From the NCBI GenBank assembly GCA_016861165.1, contig BOKV01000002.1, positions 62,001 through 126,000 of the forward strand: DNA of 64,000 bases, in the 5' to 3' direction. The first letter of the stretch is position 1. Every line of letters begins with the position of its first letter. Positions 18,666 to 28,159 of this stretch are shown here, piece after piece. The position numbers and the translations under genes were made by a program. Below the pieces are notes generated by a model. The model did no database searches. It had not been told where the DNA came from and saw nothing but the letters and a program-made list of their open reading frames with translations. This stretch comes from Alphaproteobacteria bacterium. Lineage in GTDB: Bacteria; Pseudomonadota; Alphaproteobacteria; Rhizobiales; Rhizobiaceae.

Positions 18666-20671
18666 ATGTTCAAGAAAATCCTCATTGCCAATCGCGGCGA
18701 GATCGCCTGCCGGGTGATCCGCACCGCCCGACGCATGGGCATCGCCACCGTCGCCGTCTATTCCGACGCCGACCGCGACGCGCTGCATGTCAGGCAGGCC
18801 GACGAGGCGATCCATATCGGGCCACCGCCGGCGAGCCGCTCCTACATCGTCATCGACAACATCCTCGACGCCATCCGCCGCTCGGGCGCCGAGGCGGTCC
18901 ATCCGGGCTACGGCTTCCTGTCGGAGCGGGCCGAATTCGCCGAGGCGCTGGAACGGGAGAAGGTCACCTTCATCGGCCCGCCGGTCGGCGCCATTCGCGC
19001 GATGGGCGACAAGATCACGTCGAAGCAGCTGGCGGCACAGGCCGGTGTCTCCACCGTGCCGGGCCACATGGCGATTATCGACGGGGCAGACGCGGCGGTC
19101 GGCATCGCCGCCGAGATCGGCTATCCGGTGATGATCAAGGCTTCGGCCGGCGGCGGGGGAAAGGGCATGCGCATCGCCTGGAACGAGGCCGAGGTGCGCG
19201 AGGGCTTCCAGGCCTCGCGCAACGAGGCGAAATCCTCCTTCGGCGACGACCGCATCTTCATCGAGAAATTCGTCACCTCGCCGCGCCACATCGAGATCCA
19301 GGTCCTCGGCGACAAGCACGGCAACTGCATCCACCTCGGCGAGCGCGAATGCTCGATCCAGCGCCGCAACCAGAAGGTCATCGAGGAAGCGCCCTCGCCC
19401 TTCCTCGACGACAGGACGCGCCAGGCGATGGGCGAGCAGGCGGTGGCGCTGGCGCGCGCCGTCGACTACTGCTCGGCCGGCACGGTCGAGTTCATCGTCG
19501 ACGAACACCGCAACTTCTATTTCCTGGAGATGAACACCCGCCTGCAGGTCGAGCATCCGGTCACTGAACTCGTCACCGGCATCGACCTCGTCGAGCAGAT
19601 GATCCGGGTCGCCGCCGGCGAAAGGCTGGCGCTGCGCCAGGCCGACGTGCGCCTTGGCGGCTGGGCGATTGAGTCGCGGCTCTACGCCGAGGACCCCTAC
19701 CGCAACTTCCTGCCATCGATCGGGCGGCTCGGCCGCTACCGTCCGCCGCCGGAAGGCCGCCGGGCGGACGGGATCACTGTGCGCAACGACACCGGCGTCT
19801 ACGAGGGCGGCGAGATCTCGATGTTCTACGACCCGATGATCGCCAAGCTGTGCGTGCATGGCCCCGACCGGGCCGGCGCGATCGACGCGATGGCCGAGGC
19901 GCTCGACGCCTTCGAGGTCGACGGCATCGGCCACAACCTGCCCTTCCTGTCGGCGGTGATGGAACACCCGCGCTTCAGGAAGGGGCGGCTGTCGACGGCG
20001 TTCATCGCCGAGGAGTGGCCCGACGGCTTCGCCGGCGTGCGGCTGCCCAAGAAGACCTGCCAGGCGCTCGCCTCGATCGCCGCCGCCTGCAACTTCATCG
20101 TCGAGCAGCGCTCGACCCGCATTTCCGGTGTGATCGAGAACCACCGCCGCGTTGTCGGCAAGGACTGGATGATCGCGCTCGACGGCCACGAGTTCCCGCT
20201 CGCCATCGTCCGCGACGGCGAGGCGCTGCAGGTCACCCATGTCGGCTCGAAGCCGGTCGTCGTCGATGTTGGCGGCTGGCGGCCGGGCCAGACGCTGGTC
20301 AACGCCCGCATCGGCCGCAGCCGCTTCACCGTCAAGATCGACGCCCGGCCGCAGGGCTTTCGCCTGCGCTATCGCGGCGCCGACTTCCGCGTCTACTGTC
20401 GTACGCCGCGCCAGGCCGAGCTTGCCCGGCTGATGCCGGCGCGCAAGACGGCCGACACCTCTAAGATGCTGCTCTGCCCGATGCCGGTCTCGTCGTCACC
20501 ATCCATGTCAACGCCGGCGACGAGGTCCAGGAGGGCCAGCCGCTTGCAGTCGTCGAGGCGATGAAGATGGAGAACATCCTGCGCGCCGAGCGCAGGGCCA
20601 CGGTCAGCAAGGTCAACGCCCGCCCGGGCGACAGCCTCGCTGTCGACGAGGTGATCATGGAGTTCGAGTGA
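18666..20671 (+). CDS. pccA: Propionyl-CoA carboxylase alpha chain, apparent -1 frameshift near 20486 before the biotin-carrier domain
   Basis: Biotin carboxylase motifs to 20480; ORF then ends early at 20564. CPMP continues in another frame as (G)[36 protein letters not shown]...IMEFE* ending 20671 and overlapping the mutase ATG. Confidence 0.85.
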
Positions 20672-22812
20672 TGACGGCCAACCTTGACGATTGGCGCACA
20701 CTGGCCGAAAAGGAGACCGGGGCCGATCCCGACGCGCTCGTCTGGCGCACGGCCGAAGGCATCGACGTCAAGCCGCTCTACACGCAAGCCGACATCGCGG
20801 ACCTCGACGACGTCGATTCGCTGCCGGGCTTCGAACCGTTCCTGCGCGGACCGCGCGCTACCATGTACGCGCACCGGCCGTGGACCATCCGCCAATATGC
20901 CGGCTTCTCGACCGCCGAGGAGTCGAACGCCTTCTACCGCAAGGCGCTGGCTGGCGGCCAGAAGGGGCTGTCGGTCGCCTTCGATCTTGCCACCCATCGC
21001 GGCTATGATTCCGACCATCCTCGCGTCGTCGGCGATGTCGGCAAGGCGGGCGTGGCGATCGATTCCGTCGAGGACATGAAGATCCTGTTCGACGGCATCC
21101 CGCTCAAGGAGATGTCGGTGTCGATGACCATGAACGGCGCCGTTATTCCGGTGCTCGCCTCCTTCATCGTCGCCGGCGAGGAGCAGGGGGCCAGGCGCGC
21201 CGAACTGTCGGGGACCATCCAGAACGACATCCTCAAGGAGTTCATGGTCCGCAACACCTTCATCTACCCGCCCGAGCCGTCGATGCGCATCGTCGCCGAC
21301 ATCATCGAATTCACCGCGCGCGAGATGCCGCGTTTCAACTCGATCTCGATCTCCGGCTACCACATGCAGGAGGCCGGCGCGACGCTGGTCCAGGAACTGG
21401 CCTATACGCTCGCCGACGGCCGCGAATATGTCCGTGCCGCACTTGCCCGCGGCATGGATGTCGACGAATTCGCCGGCCGGCTGTCCTTCTTCTTCTGCAT
21501 CGGCATGAACTTCTTCATGGAAGCGGCCAAGCTGCGCGCCGCGCGCCTGTTGTGGACGCGCATCATGCAGGAGTTCGGGCCGAAGAAGCCGCAGAGCCTG
21601 ATGCTGAGGACCCACTGCCAGACCTCGGGCGTATCGCTGCAAGAGCAGGACCCCTATAACAACATCGTGCGTACCGCCTACGAGGCGCTCGCCGCCGCGC
21701 TGGGCGGCACCCAGTCGCTGCATACCAACTCATTCGACGAGGCGATGGCACTGCCGACCGAATTCTCCGCCCGCATCGCCCGCAACACCCAGCTCATCCT
21801 CCAGCACGAGACCGGGATAACCAGGGTCGTCGACCCGCTCGCCGGCTCCTACTATGTCGAGCGGCTGACCAATGATCTTGCCGAGAAGGCCTGGGCGCTG
21901 ATCGAGGAGGTCGAGGCCCTGGGCGGCATGACCAAAGCGGTGGCGGAGGGCCTGCCGAAGATGCGCATTGAGGAAGCCGCCGCCCGCAAGCAGGCTGCGA
22001 TCGACCGCGGCGAGGAGGTCATCGTTGGCGTCAACCGGTTCCGGCCGGCCGTCCCCGACCATGTCGACATCCTCACGATCGACAACCGCAAGGTGCGCGC
22101 GAAGCAGATCGAGCGTCTCGATCGCGTGCGCCGCGCGCGCGACGGCGAACGCTGCCGCCAGGCGCTGGCGGCGCTCGAGGCAGTCGCCCGTTCGGGCCAG
22201 GGCAACCTGCTGGCGGCGGCGATCGAGGCGGCGCGGGCCCGCGCCTCCGTCGGCGAGATTTCTGGAGCCATGGAGAATGCCTGGGGCCGCTACGATGCCG
22301 AGACCCATCTGGTCACCGGCGTCTATGGCAAGGCCTATGAGGGCGACCGCCGCTACGAACAGGTCCGCGCTGAGATCGCGGCGATGGCGGCGGACCTGTC
22401 GCGCCGGCCCCGTGTCCTCGTCGCCAAGGTGGGTCAGGACGGCCACGACCGCGGCGCCAAGGTGATTGCCTCGGCATTCGCCGATCTCGGATTCGATGTG
22501 ATCGTCGGGCCGCTGTTCCTTACCCCGCAGGAGGCCGCCGACCTCGCCGTCGCCGAACGGGCCGACGTGATCGGCGTCTCCTCGCACGCCGCCGGCCACC
22601 TGACGCTGGCGCCGATGCTGCTTGAGGAACTGGCCAGGCGCGGCGCCGCCGACAAGCTGGTGATCTGCGGCGGCGTCATTCCGTTGCAGGACTATGACGC
22701 GCTGAAGAAGGCCGGCGTCGCCGCCATCTACGGACCAGGGACCAACATCCTCGATTCAGCCGAGAACCTGCTGGCGCTGCTGCGCGAGCGGCTGCGCGGC
22801 CGCAACCGGTAG
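20671..22812 (+). CDS. scpA: Methylmalonyl-CoA mutase
   Basis: [45 protein letters not shown]12-binding [27 protein letters not shown]. Confidence 0.95.
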   Translation: MTANLDDWRTLAEKETGADPDALVWRTAEGIDVKPLYTQADIADLDDVDSLPGFEPFLRGPRATMYAHRPWTIRQYAGFSTAEESNAFYRKALAGGQKGLSVAFDLATHRGYDSDHPRVVGDVGKAGVAIDSVEDMKILFDGIPLKEMSVSMTMNGAVIPVLASFIVAGEEQGARRAELSGTIQNDILKEFMVRNTFIYPPEPSMRIVADIIEFTAREMPRFNSISISGYHMQEAGATLVQELAYTLADGREYVRAALARGMDVDEFAGRLSFFFCIGMNFFMEAAKLRAARLLWTRIMQEFGPKKPQSLMLRTHCQTSGVSLQEQDPYNNIVRTAYEALAAALGGTQSLHTNSFDEAMALPTEFSARIARNTQLILQHETGITRVVDPLAGSYYVERLTNDLAEKAWALIEEVEALGGMTKAVAEGLPKMRIEEAAARKQAAIDRGEEVIVGVNRFRPAVPDHVDILTIDNRKVRAKQIERLDRVRRARDGERCRQALAALEAVARSGQGNLLAAAIEAARARASVGEISGAMENAWGRYDAETHLVTGVYGKAYEGDRRYEQVRAEIAAMAADLSRRPRVLVAKVGQDGHDRGAKVIASAFADLGFDVIVGPLFLTPQEAADLAVAERADVIGVSSHAAGHLTLAPMLLEELARRGAADKLVICGGVIPLQDYDALKKAGVAAIYGPGTNILDSAENLLALLRERLRGRNR

Positions 22813-22818
22813 CGGCCG

Positions 22819-23604
22819 TTGTTCTTCGTCCTGTCCAAGGTCTTCTGGTTCTTCGCCAGGCCGCTCAACGCGCTGCTGCTCATGGCGCTGACGGGCTGGC
22901 TCCTTTCCCGCTGGCGCTGGCCGCGTACCGGCCGCGCCATGGTGGTCGCCGCGGCCGTCGCGATCCCCGCCTTCGGGCTGACGCAACTTCCCGATCTCCT
23001 CCTCTTCCAGTTGGAGAGGCGGGTCGCGACGGCGGCCCTGCCGCCCGAGCCGCGCGGCATCATCGTGCTCGGCGGCGGGCTTTCGGCCGAGAGCGCCGGC
23101 CAGCGCGACGGCTACCATTTCGGCGAAGCCTCCGACCGCCTGATCAAGGGACTGGAGCTGAAGCGGCAGTTTCCGCAGGCCCGTTTGATCTTCACCGGCG
23201 GCCTGTCCGACATCATCGGCCAAGGCGTGCCGGAAACCGGTGCCGCCCGGCACGCCATCCGTGCCCTTTATGGCGACGATCGCGGCGTCGAGTTCGAGTC
23301 GCGGTCGCGCAACACCTGGGAAAACGCCGTCTTCGTCGAACGAATGACGGGCGGGGACGCCGCCGGTCCCTGGCTGCTGGTCACCTCGGCCTTCCACATG
23401 CCTCGTTCACTCGGCTGCTTCCGCAAGGTCGGGCTGACGGTGGTGCCGGTGCCGACCGACTATCGCGCCGACGTCATGCGCTTCCCGTGGGTCACGGGCG
23501 ACATCGCCAACCAGTTCCTGAAGATGAATGTTCTGGTCAAGGAACTGTTCGGTCTCCTCGCCTACCGGCTGACCGGCCGCATCGACGCATTGCTGCCGGG
23601 CTGA
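22819..23604 (+). CDS. YdcF/ElyC-type DUF218 membrane protein
   Basis: N-terminal TM region then GIIVLGGGLSAES..., SRNTWENAVFVERM, LLVTSAFHMPRSLGCFRKVGL; TTG start. Confidence 0.82.
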   Translation: MFFVLSKVFWFFARPLNALLLMALTGWLLSRWRWPRTGRAMVVAAAVAIPAFGLTQLPDLLLFQLERRVATAALPPEPRGIIVLGGGLSAESAGQRDGYHFGEASDRLIKGLELKRQFPQARLIFTGGLSDIIGQGVPETGAARHAIRALYGDDRGVEFESRSRNTWENAVFVERMTGGDAAGPWLLVTSAFHMPRSLGCFRKVGLTVVPVPTDYRADVMRFPWVTGDIANQFLKMNVLVKELFGLLAYRLTGRIDALLPG

Positions 23605-23699
23605 GCGGCATTTCTGCCCTTTTCATCGCGACACCGCCTTGTTAAAGCTCCGCCCGCCCCTTCGCGGCGCGCGGACAATCAACAAAACGGGAAAACCAG

Positions 23700-24710
23700 A
23701 TGCTTTCGGGAAGCTCCATCCTGGTCACCGGCGGCACCGGCTCGTTCGGCCGGCAGTTCGTCCGCCACATCCTGACCAGGCACCCGGAAGTGCGCCGGTT
23801 GGTCGTCTTCTCGCGCGACGAGCTCAAGCAGTACGACATGAGTCAGGAGTTTCCCGAGCACAAGCATCCCGGCATCCGCTTCTTCCTCGGCGACGTGCGC
23901 GACAACCGCCGGCTGCGCCGCGCGCTCGAAGGCGTCGACATCGTCATCCATGCCGCGGCGCTGAAGCAGGTGCCGGCGGCCGAGTACAACCCGTTCGAGG
24001 TCATCCAGACAAACGTCATCGGCGCCCAGAACCTGGTCGACGCTTGCCTCGACAGCGGCGTCAAATCAGTGGTGGCGCTGTCGACCGACAAGGCGGCGGC
24101 CCCCGCCAATCTCTACGGAGCCACCAAGCTGTGCTCCGACAAGCTGTTCATCGCCGCCAACAACATCGTCGGTTCGCGCGACCTGCGCTTCTCGGTCGTG
24201 CGCTACGGCAACGTGATGGGCAGCCGCGGTTCGGTGGTGCCGTTCTTCCTCAAGATGCGCAAGACCGGCACGCTGCCGATCACCGACCCGCGTATGACGC
24301 GCTTCAACATCGTCATGGACCAGGCCATCGAGATGGTGTTCTGGGCGATCGAGAACGCGCTTGGCGGCGAGGTCTTCGTGCCGAAGATCCCGAGCTACAG
24401 GATCACCGATCTTGCCGAGGCGATCGGACCCGAATGCAAGAAGGAGATCGTCGGCATCCGACCGGGCGAAAAAATCCACGAGGAGATGATCGTTCCCTCC
24501 GACAGCGCCAGCACGGTCGACATCGGCAACTACTACGCCATCCTGCCGATGGTGCGCGGCATCACGGTCAGCGAGTACCTCAAGCATCGGCCCGGCCAGC
24601 TCGTCGACATCGACTTCCACTACCACAGCGGCAACAATGACTGGTTCCTCAGCGTCGATGAACTGCGCGAGATCATCCGCCGCCACATCGACCCCCGTTT
24701 CCTTGATTGA
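23700..24710 (+). CDS. pseB: PseB/CapE-like UDP-N-acetylglucosamine 4,6-dehydratase (SDR)
   Basis: ILVTGGTGSFGRQFVRHIL, ALSTDKAAAPANLYGATKLCSDKLF, GIRPGEKIHEEMI. Confidence 0.82.
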   Translation: MLSGSSILVTGGTGSFGRQFVRHILTRHPEVRRLVVFSRDELKQYDMSQEFPEHKHPGIRFFLGDVRDNRRLRRALEGVDIVIHAAALKQVPAAEYNPFEVIQTNVIGAQNLVDACLDSGVKSVVALSTDKAAAPANLYGATKLCSDKLFIAANNIVGSRDLRFSVVRYGNVMGSRGSVVPFFLKMRKTGTLPITDPRMTRFNIVMDQAIEMVFWAIENALGGEVFVPKIPSYRITDLAEAIGPECKKEIVGIRPGEKIHEEMIVPSDSASTVDIGNYYAILPMVRGITVSEYLKHRPGQLVDIDFHYHSGNNDWFLSVDELREIIRRHIDPRFLD

Positions 24711-24755
24711 CCGCCGACGCGGCCGAGGCGGCCGCCCAAGCTGGGAGGCCTCGAT

Positions 24756-25451
24756 ATGCAGACCCGCCTCTTTGCCTCGCCGCAATACCCGGCGGTGCCG
24801 ACCGCCGACGGCGCGCTCTATCCGGTCCACCGCATCTTCTGTGTCGGCAGGAACTACGCCGAACATGCCAGGGAGATGGGGGTCGAGGTGGACCGCGAAG
24901 CCCCGTTCTACTTCATGAAGGACGCCTGCAGCCTCGTCCTCTCCGGCGCGACAACGCCCTATCCACCCGGCACGGAGAACTACCACCACGAGGTGGAACT
25001 GGTGCTGGCCGTCGGCCGGCAGACGTTCCGCGCCGCCGTGGCCGAGGCGGCCGCCGCGATCTGGGGCTATGGCTGCGGGCTCGACATGACCCGCCGCGAC
25101 CTGCAGCAGGCGGCGCGGGCCAAGCAGCGCCCGTGGGACATCGGCAAGAATTTTGAAAATTCCGCCGTCATCGCCCCGCTGACCCAGGCCGCCGCGTTCG
25201 GACCGGTCGGACACCAGCGCATCGCCCTGTCGGTCAACGGCCGGACCAGGCAGGACGCGCGCCTGTCCGATCTCGTCTGGTCGCCGGCCGAACTGGTGGC
25301 GCACCTGTCGCGCTACTACCACCTCGCTCCAGGTGATCTGATCTACACCGGCACGCCGGCCGGCGTCGGGCCGGTGGTTGCCGGCGATGTCATCCAAGGC
25401 GAGATCGACGGGCTGGCGCCGGTCGAACTCACCATCGGAGCGCCGGAATGA
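24756..25451 (+). CDS. Fumarylacetoacetate hydrolase family protein
   Basis: VGRNYAEHAREMG..., PFYFMKDACSLV, GYGCGLDMTRRDLQ, DLIYTGTPAGVGPV. Confidence 0.85.
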   Translation: MQTRLFASPQYPAVPTADGALYPVHRIFCVGRNYAEHAREMGVEVDREAPFYFMKDACSLVLSGATTPYPPGTENYHHEVELVLAVGRQTFRAAVAEAAAAIWGYGCGLDMTRRDLQQAARAKQRPWDIGKNFENSAVIAPLTQAAAFGPVGHQRIALSVNGRTRQDARLSDLVWSPAELVAHLSRYYHLAPGDLIYTGTPAGVGPVVAGDVIQGEIDGLAPVELTIGAPE

Positions 25452-26095
25452 TCCTGCACGACTATTTCCGCTCTTCCGCCGCCTATCGCTGCCGTATCGC
25501 CTTCAACCTCAAGGGGATCGACCCGCAGCGCGTCCACGTCCATCTGACCCGCGACGGCGGCCAGCAGCGGACCCGGGCCTATCGCGCGCTCAACCCGCAA
25601 GCGCTCGTTCCGGCGCTGGAAATCGGCGACGGCACCGTGCTGACCCAGTCGCTGGCGATCATCGAATGGCTCGACGAGACGCATCGGCAACCACCGCTGC
25701 TGCCGGACGACCCGCTGGCGCGCGCCCGGGTTCGTGCTTTCGCCCAGGTGATCGCCTGCGACATCCACCCGCTGCAGAACCTGCGCGTGCTGCAATATCT
25801 GCGTTCGGAGTTCGGCCAGGACCAGGCCGGCGTCGAGCGCTGGTGCCGGCGCTGGCTGGGCGAGGGACTGTCGGCCTGCGAGGCGCTGGCGAGCCGGACG
25901 CCCTCGGCTCGATTCTGTTTCGGCGACGCGCCGTCGCTCGCCGACATCTGCCTGGTGCCGCAACTGTTCTCGGCCGACCGATTCGGTGTCGACCTGACCG
26001 CGATGCCGCGCTTGCGCGCCATCCGTGCCGCCTGCGAGGCCCTGCCGGCCTTCGCCGCCGCCCACCCGGCCCGCCAGCCCGACGCCGAGGCCTGA
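25448..26095 (+). CDS. maiA: Maleylacetoacetate isomerase / zeta-class glutathione S-transferase
   Basis: YFRSSAAYRCRIAFNLKGI, LTQSLAIIEWLDETH, CDIHPLQNLRVLQYL, ADICLVPQLF; ATGA overlap with upstream gene. Confidence 0.88.
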   Translation: MILHDYFRSSAAYRCRIAFNLKGIDPQRVHVHLTRDGGQQRTRAYRALNPQALVPALEIGDGTVLTQSLAIIEWLDETHRQPPLLPDDPLARARVRAFAQVIACDIHPLQNLRVLQYLRSEFGQDQAGVERWCRRWLGEGLSACEALASRTPSARFCFGDAPSLADICLVPQLFSADRFGVDLTAMPRLRAIRAACEALPAFAAAHPARQPDAEA

Positions 26096-26106
26096 ACGTC
26101 ACGGGT

Positions 26107-26628
26107 TCAGCCGATGTCGGCGCGCTCGATCAGCGCGAGCAGTCCTTCGAGCAGTGCTGCCGGCGGCGGCGGGTCTCCGGGGATATGCAGATCGACCGGC
26201 ACGACGGCGCCGACGCCGCCGACCACCGCATAGCTGCCGGCAAAGTGGCCGCCATCGAGCGCCGCGTCGCCGACCGCCACCACCCATTTCGGGTTGGGGG
26301 TGGCGGCGAAGGTGCGCTCCAGCGCCTGGGCCATGTTCCTCGTCACCGGGCCGGTGACCAGCAGGACGTCGGCGTGGCGCGGCGAGGCGACGAAGCGGAT
26401 GCCGAAACGCTCGATGTCGTGGAAGGGATTGTTGAGCGCGTGGATCTCCAGTTCCGGGCCGTTGTCGGAGCCGGCATCGACCTCGCGCACCGACAGGCTG
26501 CGGCCGAGCCGGCGGCGCGCCGCCCGGCCGACGGCCTCGGCGAGTTCGGCCGCCGCCGCCGTGCCGGCGGCGGGCGGCGCCTCCGTCAGGACGGGCTTCA
26601 CCAGACTGTCGAGCAGGAGCTTCAGCAT
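26107..26628 (-). CDS. hyfI: HyfI/NuoB-like small subunit, cysteine-free
   Basis: VDAGSDNGPELEIHALNNPFHDIERFGIRFVASPRHADVLLVTGPVTRNM... and PVDLHIPGDPPPP; clear family scaffold with no Cys. Confidence 0.85.
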   Translation of the reverse strand: MLKLLLDSLVKPVLTEAPPAAGTAAAAELAEAVGRAARRRLGRSLSVREVDAGSDNGPELEIHALNNPFHDIERFGIRFVASPRHADVLLVTGPVTRNMAQALERTFAATPNPKWVVAVGDAALDGGHFAGSYAVVGGVGAVVPVDLHIPGDPPPPAALLEGLLALIERADIG

Positions 26629-26629
26629 C

Positions 26630-28144
26630 TTACAGATCGTGGCCCGAATAGGAGCAGTTGAACGACTTGTTGCAGAGCGGGAAGTCGGCGACGATGTTGC
26701 CCTCGATGGCCGCTTCGAGCAGCGGCCACTGGAACCATGAAGGGTCGCGCGGATGGCAGCGCTCGACCTGGCCGTCCGCCCCGATCCTGAGCCAGACGAG
26801 CACGTCGCCGCGAAAGCCCTCGACCATGGCCACACCCTCGGCCGCTCGCCCGGCGCCGCCGATCGCGACGCGCAGCGGGCCGTCGGGGAGCCGGTCGAGA
26901 ATCTGGTCGACCAGCGCCAGGCTCTGCTCGACCTCGCGGATGCGCACCCAGACGCGGGCGTTGACATCGCCCTCGCTCAGCACCGGCACCTCGAACGACA
27001 GCGCGTCATAGGGCGGATAGGGCAAGGCGCGGCGCGCATCGAAGGCGCGGCCGGAGGCGCGCCCGACATAGCCGCCGGCGGCGAACCGGCGGGCCAGTTC
27101 CGATTTCAGGATGCCGGTCGCCACCGTCCGGTCCTGTAGCGAGGTGGTGGCGTCGTAGAGCTCGACCAGCGCCGGGAAGCGCGCCTGCACTTCGGCGACG
27201 AGCGAGCGTATCGCGGCCGCGCCGTCCGCATCGAGGTCGCCGGCCACCCCGCCCGGCGCGATGCGGTCGCGCATCAGCCGGTGGCCGAAGGCCGCCCGCG
27301 CCGCCCGCAGCACCCGTTCGCGCAGGGTCGCGCAATGGGCATGCATCAGCGTGAAGGCGGCATCGTTGCAGATGGCGCCGATGTCGCCCAGATGGTTGGC
27401 GATGCGCTCAAGCTCGGCCATCAGCGCGCGCAGATGGGCCGCGCGCGGCGGCGCCTCGATACCGAGCGCCGTCTCGGCGGCGCGCGCGAAGGCATAGGCA
27501 TAGGCGACGGTGCTGTCGCCGCAGACGCGGCCGGCAAGCGCGGCGGCGTTGGCGAGCGTCGCCCCGCGCATCAGTGCCTCGATCCCCTTGTGGACATAGC
27601 CAAGCCGCGCCTCGAGCCGCACCACCGTCTCGCCGCTGGCGGTGAAGCGGAAGTGGCCGGGCTCGATGATGCCGGCATGGACGGGACCGACCGGGATCTG
27701 GTGCAGGCCCTCGCCCTCGACCGGCAGGAAGGCATAGGTCAGGCCGTCGGCCGGCGCCGGCTCGCAGGCGCCGAGCGGAAAGCGCACGCCCCAGCGTCCA
27801 TGGTCGAGCCAGGGGCGCGGGTCCGGCGCGTCGAGCGGCCTCAGCCCGAACAGGTCGTGCACGGCGCGCTCGGGGCGGATCGCCGGCGCATGCAGGCGGC
27901 CGACCGAGGGAAACGTGCCGTCCGGGCAGGCAAGCGTCAGCACCGCAGCCCCGCCGGCCTCCTCGGCCAGCACCGCCATGTGGACGGCGCTTCGGTCGCC
28001 CCAAAGTCCGGCCAACGCCAGCCGGCCGTCGGCCAGCGCCTCGCCCGCCGTCGCCCAGGCCCGGCGGCCGACCTCCAACCGCGGCCATCCGCGATGGCGC
28101 TCCACCGGTCTGCCCCTGATCATGCCTGCGAAGGTCTGTGCCAC
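26630..28144 (-). CDS. hyfG: HyfG/HycE/NuoCD-like large subunit, degenerate NiFe motifs
   Basis: GLHQIPVGPVHAGIIEPGHFRF, RLGYVHKGIE, GRVCGDSTVAYAYAFARAAE; C-terminus FPLCNKSFNCSYSGHDL. Confidence 0.87.
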   Translation of the reverse strand: MAQTFAGMIRGRPVERHRGWPRLEVGRRAWATAGEALADGRLALAGLWGDRSAVHMAVLAEEAGGAAVLTLACPDGTFPSVGRLHAPAIRPERAVHDLFGLRPLDAPDPRPWLDHGRWGVRFPLGACEPAPADGLTYAFLPVEGEGLHQIPVGPVHAGIIEPGHFRFTASGETVVRLEARLGYVHKGIEALMRGATLANAAALAGRVCGDSTVAYAYAFARAAETALGIEAPPRAAHLRALMAELERIANHLGDIGAICNDAAFTLMHAHCATLRERVLRAARAAFGHRLMRDRIAPGGVAGDLDADGAAAIRSLVAEVQARFPALVELYDATTSLQDRTVATGILKSELARRFAAGGYVGRASGRAFDARRALPYPPYDALSFEVPVLSEGDVNARVWVRIREVEQSLALVDQILDRLPDGPLRVAIGGAGRAAEGVAMVEGFRGDVLVWLRIGADGQVERCHPRDPSWFQWPLLEAAIEGNIVADFPLCNKSFNCSYSGHDL

Positions 28145-28159
28145 CGCCCGTCTCCTCTC

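Noticed and set aside
18597-20240. 547-aa minus-strand ORF opposite pccA
   Set aside because: Antisense mirror of a strongly conserved coding frame; D/V/L/G-rich artefact.
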